NCBI GenBank assembly: GCA_022414725.1
Contig: CM039465.1
Location: forward strand, 44,584,320 to 44,648,319
Direction of reading: 5' to 3'
Length of the DNA stretch: 64,000 nt
Source of the DNA: Microglena sp. YARC
Lineage: Eukaryota; Chlorophyta; Chlorophyceae; Chlamydomonadales; Chlamydomonadaceae
In this document: positions 56,770-64,000 of the stretch, in pieces
Position numbering within the stretch: the stretch's first letter is position 1
Layout of the letters: every line of letters starts with the position of its first letter
Notes under the pieces: generated by a model
Told to the model about the DNA's origin: nothing
Database searches by the model: none
Seen by the model: the letters and a program-made list of their open reading frames with translations, nothing else
Position numbers and translations under genes: made by a program

Positions 56770-59700
56770 GACCTGGTCCCCCAACACTCGCCACGTGATC
56801 TGAGCCCCTCGGCCGCTGGATGGACCTTCAACTATCTACCTTACACTCTGGCCAACTTGTTCAACCGCCAGTCACTATGTGAAAAGACTTTGACTCCTAG
56901 TGGACCTTGGGTTCAAACCGCGACACTGCCATGGATGTCGGCCCTGGCACCTGGTGACGTTCAAACTATCATAACCTGTTACCACTCTGGCAATTGTTCA
57001 ACCTGCACGATCCACTATGTTGAAGACTTGACTCTTACTTGGGACCTGGTCCCCGACACTCCCATGGATCGAGCCCTGCCCCTGGTGGACTTTCAACCTT
57101 ATCTAACTGTACACTCTGGCAATTTGTTCAACTGCAGTCACTGCATGTTGAGGATTTGGACTCTTGTGGTGCGACCTGTCCCGACACTGCCATGGATCGA
57201 GCCCTGCCCTGGTGGACTTCAACCTATCTAGAACCTGTACAGCAGTCTTGCGACAAATTGTTCCAGACCTGCAGTCACAGATGTTGAAAAGACTTTGACT
57301 CTATGGCGACCTGGCATTCCCAACACTGCCATGGATCCAGCCCTGGCCCTGGTGGACATTCAACCTATCATTAACTGGTACACTCTGGCAATTGTTCAAC
57401 CTCCAGTCACTGAGCGTTAAGACTTTGACTCTATGTGGACCTGGTCCCACACTGCCGATGGATGAGCCCTGGGCCCTGTGGACTTATCAACCTATCATAA
57501 CCTGTTTACACTCTGCCAATTGTTGCAACTGCAGTCACTGAGTTGGAAGAACCTATGGACTCTATGTGGGACCTGGCTTTCCCGACACTGCACAGGCGAG
57601 CCCTCTGGCCCTGGTGACTTTCACCTATCTAACTGTACACTCTGGCAATTGTTCAACCTGCATTCACTGATGTTGAAGACTTGACTCTATGTGGACCTGT
57701 TCCCACACTGCCTGGATCGAAGCCCTGCCCTGGTGCGACTTCAACCTTATCTAACCTGTACACTCTGGCCCAATTGTTCAACCTTTGCAGTCACTGATGG
57801 TTGAAGACTTTGACTCTCATGTGGGACCTGGTTCCCCGACACTGCCATGGATCGAGCCCCTGCGCTGGTGGACTTCAACCCTATCTAAACCTTACACTCT
57901 GGCAATTGTTCAAACCTGCCAGTCACTGATGTTGAAGACTTTGACTCTATGTGGGACCTGGTCGTCCGACCAGCTGCATGGGATCGAGCCCCTGGCCCTG
58001 GTGGACTCAACCTCATCTAACCTGTACCACTCTGGCAATTGTTCAACTGCAGTCACTGATGTTGAAGACTTTGACTCTATGGGACCTGGTTCCCGAACAC
58101 TGCCATGGATCCCGAAGCCCTGCCCTTGTGGACTTCAGAACCGTATCTAAACTGTACACTCTGCAATTGTTCAACCTGCAGTCACTGATGTTGAAACTTG
58201 ACTCTATGCTGGGACCTGGTTCCCCACACTGCCATGGACTCGAGCCCTGGCCCTGGTGGTACTTCAACTCTACTTAATCCTGTACACTCTGGCAATTGTT
58301 CAACCTGCAGTCACTGATGTTGAAGACTTTGACTCTATGTGGGACCTGGTTTCCCGGACACTGCCATGGATTCGAGCCCTGCCCTGGTGGACTCAACCTA
58401 TCTAACCCTGTCACTCTGGCAATGTTCAACCTGCCCCAGCAACTGATGTTGATAGACTTTGACTCTATGTGGGACCTGGTTCCCGACACTGCCAGTGGGA
58501 TCGAGCCCTGGCCCTGGTGGACTTCAATCCTTCTACCTGTTACACTCTTGCAATTGTATCAACCCTGCAGTCACTGATGTGAAGACTTTGACTCTAATGT
58601 GGAACCTGTTGCCCGTACATTGCCATGCGATCGAGCCTGGCCCTGGTGGACTTCAACCTAACATCTAACCTGTACACTCTGCAGATTGTCAACTGCAGTC
58701 ACTGATGTGGGAAGGACTTTGACTCTATGTGGGACCTGGTTCCCGACACTGCCATGGATCGAGCCCTGGCCCTGGTGGACTTCACCTATCTAACCTGTAC
58801 ACTCTGGCAAATTGTTCAACTGCAGTCACTGATGTTTGAAGACTTTGACTCTTTATGTGGGACCTGGTTCCCGACACTGCCATGGATCGAGCCCTGGCGC
58901 CTGGTGGACTCAACCTATCCTAACCCTGACCCTCTGGCAATTGTTCAACCTGCAGTCACTGATGTTTGAAGACTTTGACTCTATGTGGGACCTGGTTCCC
59001 GACACTGCCATGGATCGAGGCCCTGGCCCTGGTGGACTTCAACCTATCTAACCTGTACACTTCTGGCAATTGTCAACCGCAGTCACTGATGTTGAAGACT
59101 TTTGACTCTAATTTTGGACCTGGTTCCCGACACTGCCATGGATCGAGCCCTAGGCCCTGGTGGACGGTTCAACCTATTCTAACCTGCTACACTCTGGCAA
59201 TTGTTCAACCTGGCAGCCACTGATGTTGAAGCTTTGACGTCCTATGTGGGAACCTGGTCCCGACACTGCCAATGGATGCGTAGCCGCTGGCCCTGTGGAC
59301 TATCAACCTATTAACCTTACAACTCTGGCAAATTGCTTGCAACCTGCAGTCACAGATGTGAAGACTTCGACTACTTGGGACCTGCGTTCCCAACAGCTGC
59401 CATGGATCGAGCCTGGCCTGTATGGACTTCAACCGTATTAACTGTACACTCTGGCAATTGTTCAACCTGCAGTCACTGATGTTGAAGACTTGACTCTATG
59501 TGGGGACCTGGTTCCCGACACTGCCATGGATCGAGCCGCTGGCCCTGGTGGACTTCAACCTAGCTCTAACCTGTACACTCTGGCAATTGTTCAACCTGCA
59601 GTCACTGATGTTTGAAGACTTTGACTCTATGTGGGACCTGGTTCCCGACACTACCCATGGATCGAGCCCTGGCCTGGTGGACTTCAACTATCTAGGCCTG

Positions 59701-59859
59701 TACACTCTGGCAATCGTTTAACCGTGCAGTCACTGATAGTTGACAGACTTTGACTCTATGAGGGACCTGGTTCCGACACCTTAGCCATGGATCGAGCCCT
59801 GGCCCTGGTGGACTTCAATCTATCTAACCTGTACACTCTGGCAATCGTTTAACCTGCAG
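56770..59859 (+). repeat. 126-bp tandem array, ~25 copies, acceptor plus cyclase exon start
   Basis: The consensus unit runs TCACTGATGTTGAAGACTTT, GACTCTATGTGGGACCTGGT, TCCCGACACTGCCATGGATC, GAGCCCTGGCCCTGGTGGA, then TTCAACCTATCTAACCTGTA and CACTCTGGCAATTGTTCAAC, CTGCAG. The last part carries a branch-site-like CTAAC and a CAG acceptor; the first part is the start of the cyclase exon at 59860. The consensus unit is also open over 42 codons. Most copies carry one or more 1-nt indels. Confidence 0.88.
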
Positions 59860-60028
59860 TCACTGATGTTGAAGACTTTGACTCTATGTGGACCTGGTTC
59901 CCGACACTGCATGGATCGAGCCCTGGCCCTGATGGACAATTTGCATCATGAGGGCTCCACAGAAGCATTCGGGCTACAAGTTACACCAGGTGGCCGGTAC
60001 CTACATCTTCGTGTTCCACTCTTCCAAG
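59860..60028 (+). CDS. Receptor gene: class III cyclase-like domain, first exon
   Basis: The exon reads TDVEDFDSMW, then DLVPDTAMDRALALMD (consensus over indels), then CIMRAPQKHSGYKLHQVAG and TYIFVFHSSK, up to an AAG|GTAAGT donor. It aligns with the start of algal class III cyclases (T-D-(I/V)-x-x-S-T/S-x-x-W-x-x-(L)-P, M-D-x-A-L, K-(H)-x-G-Y, then E-G-D-S-F-(I)-x-A-F). The first metal-binding Asp (TDV) is present. Where EGD is expected the sequence has VAG, and the partial copies downstream agree. Two missing bases (ATGTGG-ACC, CTGC-ATGG) and one extra T break the frame in this copy. Confidence 0.7.
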
Positions 60029-61136
60029 GTAAGTGTTAGGCAGTACATATCGCTCTGGGCAGTACAAGTTACATCAGGTGGCCACCATTTCTAGCCCATA
60101 CCTACATCTTCGTGTTCCACTCTTCCAAGGCTAGGTGTTGGCAGTACATTATCGCCTCTGGCAGTACAAGTCCCAAGCGCGTACCTACATCTGCGTGTTC
60201 CATCATTTCTTGGTGGGTGTAGGGCAGTACATGTCGCTAGGGAACGGCAATATGATATCATATGATAACATGTCATTGAATGATATCATATGATGCTGGC
60301 AGTCTGACTAGGCCAAAGTAAACCATTGTAAATACAATATCATATATGCAATTTGTGTATGATATCATGTGATATCACACTCACCTTAGGCCAACATCAT
60401 ATGATATGCCAATCCCTACATATTGCACCAAGCTCTACATATCGCACTGGGCAGTACAAGTCCTAAGCGCGTACCTGCATCTACGTGTTCCACTATTTCA
60501 AGGTAGTTGTAGGCAGTGCATATCGCACCAGACTACTATATCGCACTGGCAGTACAAGCTACATCAGGTGGCCGTTCCGTAACCTACATGTATGTGTTCC
60601 ACTCTTCCAAGGTAGGTGTTAGGCAGTACATATCGCACCAAGCACTACATATCGCACTGGGCAGTACAAGGTACATCAGGTGGGCCTATCGTATACATGT
60701 ATGTGTTCCACTCTTCCAAGGTAGGTGTTAGGCAGTACATATCGCACCAAGCACTACATATCGCACTGGGCAGTACAAGCTACATCAGGTGGCCGGTACC
60801 TACATGTATGTGTTCCACTCTTCCAAGTTAGGTGTTAGGCAGTACATATCGCACCAAGCACTACATATCGCACTGGGCAGTACAAGCTACATCAGGTGGC
60901 CGGTACCTACATGTATGTGTTCCACTCTTCCAAGGTAGGTGTTAGGCAGTATATATCGCACCAAGCACTACATATCGCACTGGGCAGTACAAGTCCTAAG
61001 CGCGTGCAAGACAGTCTGGAACGTGTCATTTCTTATTGAAATTCAACGTGTCACACTCTCTATTGAAATTCAAAAAAAAAAAAAAAAAAAAAAAAATTAA
61101 AAACGAAGTGTATAATTCCTCCCATTTCCCACACAG
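60029..61136 (+). repeat. Intron: ~120-bp donor-side copies of the cyclase exon end
   Basis: The exon end (GGCAGTACAAGCTACATCAG, GTGGCCGGTACCTACATGTA, GTGTTCCACTCTTCCAAG|GTAGGTGTTAGG) recurs at about 60065-60130, 60555-60611, 60665-60721, 60770-60826 and 60878-60933. Shorter fragments also occur, with GCAGTACATATCGCACCAAG between. A poly-A of about 27 lies at 61072-61097. Confidence 0.88.
60240..60416. mobile_element. MITE-like element 3 (TA target site)
   Basis: TA|GGGAACGGCAATATGATATC and ATCATATGATATGCCAATCCC|TA are inverted ends. The internal CTGGCAGTCTGACTAGGCC resembles GCCGGCGGTCTGACGAGG of the element at 34825. It interrupts the donor-side array. Confidence 0.65.
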
Positions 61137-61353
61137 GATGCCTTCCTCTTCGCCATGGACATTCAGAGCATTGCATGACAATAATATAATATGAGTTAAG
61201 AAAAATGGAATGCAAGTTTGTATTTCCTCCCATTTCTCTCACAGGATGCCTTCCTCTTCGCCATGGACATTCAGAGCAGCTCGCTCCATGTGATGTGGCC
61301 TCAAGAGCTCCTCGACCTCGACTCGACGTGCAAAACACTGTGGAACACGTCGC
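61137..61353 (+). pseudogene. Two duplicate starts of the next cyclase exon
   Basis: ACACAG|GATGCCTTCCTCTTCGCCAT begins at 61137, then stops after DAFLFAMDIQS. It begins again at 61245, reading DAFLFAMDIQSSSLHVMWP then QELLDLDSTCKTLW. The second copy preserves best the family pattern D-A-L-x-F-A-x-x-x-Q-x-x-L-L-x-x-x-W-P-x-E-L-L. It lacks a visible donor, so it may be a decoy copy or the real exon with a lost donor. Confidence 0.65.
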
Positions 61354-61436
61354 CTCATTTGTAAATTCAAGCAAAATAATATAACATGAATTAAAAATAA
61401 AAAAACGAATAACATTTCCTTCAATTTCCCACACAG

Positions 61437-61915
61437 GATGCCTTCCTCTTTGCCATGGACATTCAGAGCAGCTTTCTCCATGTGAAGTGGCCCCCAAGGA
61501 GCTCCTCAGGCCCTCGTCCCCATCGTGCAAAAACGGTCCGGAACACACGCACCGTGGTCCGCAAGACAGCTGTGGCTGCGGCTGAAGAGGTCGACCTCAC
61601 TGGAACCGACATGCATGATAGCATCGAAATGTCCATTCCCAAGTGCCCTTCCGGTCCTCGAGCGCGGCGCAATTCCCTCCTATTATTGTCACACACCCTG
61701 GGTCGGGCGATCTCCTGGACCCGTTCGTCGCCCGACCACCACCAAAGCGAAAGGCGGACGAGCATCTCCATCCACGCACGGCCCAGCCCCTGCCCGCTAG
61801 GTGCAGCCAGTCGACAAGTTAGGGTGTCAGTCGAGCTGAGTGGAATGAATTTCTCGTCTAACCCCCAAACCTGACAACGCGAATGAAGCCAGCGAAGATG
61901 AAGATGGCTCTACCG
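61437..61915 (+). CDS. Receptor gene: class III cyclase-like domain, second exon
   Basis: The acceptor ACACAG is followed in phase 0 by DAFLFAMDIQSSFLHVKWPP, then a variable segment (AVAAAEEVDLTGTDMHDS). Near the end, after a 1-nt shift around 61870, it reads DNANEASEDEDGST to a CCG|GTACG donor. The first 20 residues match the helix following the catalytic loop in algal class III cyclases. The rest fits the long variable insertion I recall in those proteins before the F-R-G-L-R-V-R-M-G motif. That motif is not in this window, so the catalytic domain is incomplete here. Confidence 0.65.
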
Positions 61916-62992
61916 GTACGTTGCTTTGGTTTGGTCCCCCACAAGTCCCCCATTAACCTTCTGTCAATCCTCATGCCTCTGCAGAACAGGACAAAGTGCC
62001 CACCCCCCCTCCCACCCACCCACCCTTCACCTCCTGTCAACCTCTTGCCCCCACCCTGTACCCCCCCCCTATCCCTCACCTGCCCATCCCCATGTCCCCA
62101 GGTCTGACTGTAGTGCCGACATGTGCTTGATCCCCCCCCCCCCCTATCCCACACCTGCCCATCCCCTTGTCTCTTCAGGACTGAACATAGTGCCGACCCC
62201 CCCCCCCCCCCCCCCCCCCACCCCCCCCCTCTTCCCCAGTCCCCAGTCACCCCCCCCTCAGTCACCCCCTATCCCTCAGCTGCTCATCCCCATGTCTCAT
62301 CCATCCATGCAGGTCTGACTGTAGTGCCGACATGTGCTGTCTTTGTCTTGGCTTGCATTCCTCCAGATGAGACGCGTACTGCCCCCCAACCCCCAACCCT
62401 ATCCCACACCTGCCCATCCCCATGTCCCTGCAGGTCTGACTGTAGTGCCGACATGTGCTGACCCCCACCCCACCCCACCCCACCTATCCCACACCTGCCC
62501 ATCCCCATGTCTCTTCAGGACTAAACATAGTGCCGACCCCCCCACCCCCCCCCCTCTCCCCCAGTCCCCAGTCAAGCCTCCCCCCCAGTCCCCCCCCCCC
62601 CCCCCCCCCCAGTCACCCCCCTATCCCTCAGCTGCTCATCCCCATGTCTCATCCATCCATGCAGGACTGACCGTAGTGCCGACATGTGCTGTCTTTTTCT
62701 TGGCTTGCATTCCTCCAGATGTGACGTACTGCCCCCAAACCCCCCCCAACCCATCCCACACCTGCCCATCCCCATGTCCCTGCAGGTCTGACTGTAGTGC
62801 CGACATGTGCCGACCCCCCCCCCCCCCCCAAACCCAACCCAACCCAACCCATCCCACACCTGCCCATCCCCATGTACCTGCAGGTCTGACTGTAGTGCCG
62901 ACATGTGCCGACCCCCCCCCCCCCCCCCCCCCCCCCCCCAACCCAACCCAACCCAACCCATCCCACACCTGCCCATCCCCATGTACCTGCAG
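61916..62992 (+). repeat. Intron: nine acceptor-side copies of CAG|GTCTGACTGTAGTGCC
   Basis: Units consist of C runs, CCCACACCTGCCCATCCCCA, TGTCCCTGCAG and the exon start GTCTGACTGTAGTGCCGACA. Exon starts lie near 62101, 62179, 62313, 62432, 62519, 62665, 62786, 62882 and 62993. All keep the acceptor AG. Confidence 0.88.
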
Positions 62993-63120
62993 GTCTGACT
63001 GTAGTGCCGACATGTGCTGTCTTGGCTTGCATCCCCCCAGATGAGACATACACGTTCCAGACCGCTCACCGCCTTGCATGGCGCCAAGCCAAGCCAACAG
63101 AAACAACAACTGGGCAGCAG
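62993..63120 (+). CDS. Receptor gene: insertion-region exon
   Basis: The split codon G|GT then gives LTVVPTCAVLACIPPDET, YTFQTAHRLAWRQAKPTET and TTGQQ, ending CAG|GTGTGT in phase 0. Phase matches the preceding exon's GGCTCTACCG end. No catalytic motif is visible; it probably belongs to the variable insertion of the cyclase region. It is supported by phase, splice sites and by duplication of both its ends. Confidence 0.5.
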
Positions 63121-64000
63121 GTGTGTGTTTTCCAAGCTTGATGTATGACTGCACGTATTCAGAACGCTATCGATCATGGACATGTACACAAACACACACT
63201 CAGACATAGGCACACACACACACACACACACAAACACAAACACACCTACACACACTTGCATGGCGCCAAGCCAAGCCAACAGAAACAACAGCTGGACAGC
63301 AGTTATTTCTTTCAAGCTTGGTTTGTGACGACACATATTCTGGATTTTATCAAACATCTACCTCCCCCACCCCCACCCCCCCCCCCAGACACACACACAT
63401 ACACACACACACACTTGCATGGCGCCAAGCCAAGCCAACAGAAACAAGCTTGGTTTGTGACGACACATATTCTGGATATTATCAAACATCTACCTCCCCC
63501 ACCCCCCACCCCCACCCCACACACACACATACACTCACACACACACTTGCATGGCGCCAAGCCAAGCCAACAGAAACAACAACCGGGCAGCAGGTGTGTG
63601 TTTTCCAAGTTTAATGTATGACTGCACGTATTCAGAACTCTATTGATCATTGACATGTTCACAAACACACACTCAGACATACGGACACACACACACCTAC
63701 ACACACACTTGGACATACGGACACACACACACACACATACACACACATACAAACAAAAACACACACACACACACACTTGCATGGCGTCAAGCCAAGCCAA
63801 CAGAAACAACAGCTGGACAGCAGGTTAGTGTTTTTCAAGCTTGATGGGTGACTGCACAAATTCAGAACACTATTGATCATTGACATATACACACACAAAC
63901 ACACGTACACACGCACACACATAAACGCACACACACTTCCACACACACACACATTATTACATACCCATTGCTTTCCAAGCTATTACCAATCTCTCCACCC
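63121..64000 (+). repeat. Intron: four donor-side copies of the last exon end, CA repeats
   Basis: CTTGCATGGCGCCAAGCCAA and GCCAACAGAAACAACA...CAG|GT(G/T) recur at about 63256, 63416, 63548 and 63777. They are separated by ACACACAC tracts and GACTGCACGTATTCAGAA phrases. The gene presumably continues beyond the right edge. Confidence 0.85.

Larger units (their letters stand above)
27523..63822 (+). other. Large split gene: solute-binding receptor with class III cyclase-like domain
   Basis: The exons listed separately form one gene that continues past the window. The order is signal peptide, ectodomain of the ABC-transporter extracellular solute-binding protein type, one membrane helix, cytoplasmic linker, and class III adenylyl/guanylyl cyclase-type domain. 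I recall this combination from receptor-type cyclases of green algae such as Chlamydomonas. Intron phases match at successive junctions: 0, 0, 2, 2, 0, 2, 2 and, after removing one extra base, 0. The likely role is sensing a small extracellular solute at the plasma membrane and signalling inside. Introns are very long and consist mostly of tandem repeats carrying duplicated exon edges. Several exons carry 1-nt shifts, so whether the gene is intact is unresolved. Confidence 0.7.

Overview
The window is eukaryotic nuclear DNA, most likely from a green alga. Genes are split into short exons with GT/AG introns on both strands. A divergent histone H3 is present, and a long gene on the + strand joins a bacterial-type solute-binding ectodomain to a class III cyclase-like domain. 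I associate that architecture with Chlamydomonas-type chlorophytes; a repeat-rich prasinophyte is my guess, not a demonstration. No operons, rRNA genes or CRISPR arrays are visible. Many 1-nt indels between otherwise identical repeat copies and long homopolymers suggest a noisy long-read assembly, and 1000 N form a scaffold gap at 50501-51500.

Layout. 1-12.4 kb: short tandem arrays, two compact AT-richer ORFs (1769-2824, one frameshifted), a long hairpin (4059-4145), a spliced histone H3 C-terminal half on the minus strand (5243-5831), and a 181-bp array that reverses orientation halfway (6466-8390). 12.4-22.1 kb: one array of about 190 copies of a 50-bp unit, containing two adjacent 2.75-kb higher-order copies and ending at a palindrome. 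22.1-27.4 kb: a minus-strand gene of unknown function (exons 24335-24509 and 24605-25069), a 173-bp array and a possible non-autonomous Helitron.

27.5 kb to the right edge: one very large + strand gene. Recognisable exons give, in order, a signal peptide (27523-27621), an ectodomain of about 570 residues like ABC-transporter solute-binding proteins (29209-45802), a membrane helix (49748-49950), a cytoplasmic linker around the gap, and class III nucleotidyl cyclase-like pieces (59860-63120). Intron phases agree across nearly every junction, which supports the model. The encoded protein would be a surface receptor that binds a small solute outside and carries a cyclase-homology domain inside. 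The second metal-binding Asp of that domain appears to be replaced.

The most striking feature is how the introns of this gene are built. Almost every one is a tandem array whose unit contains the end of the neighbouring exon plus its splice site: either acceptor with exon start, or exon end with donor. This recurs at more than a dozen separate boundaries with unrelated sequences, and a similar case appears in the minus-strand gene. Three MITE-like elements and two opposed tRNA-derived SINE copies have inserted among these arrays.
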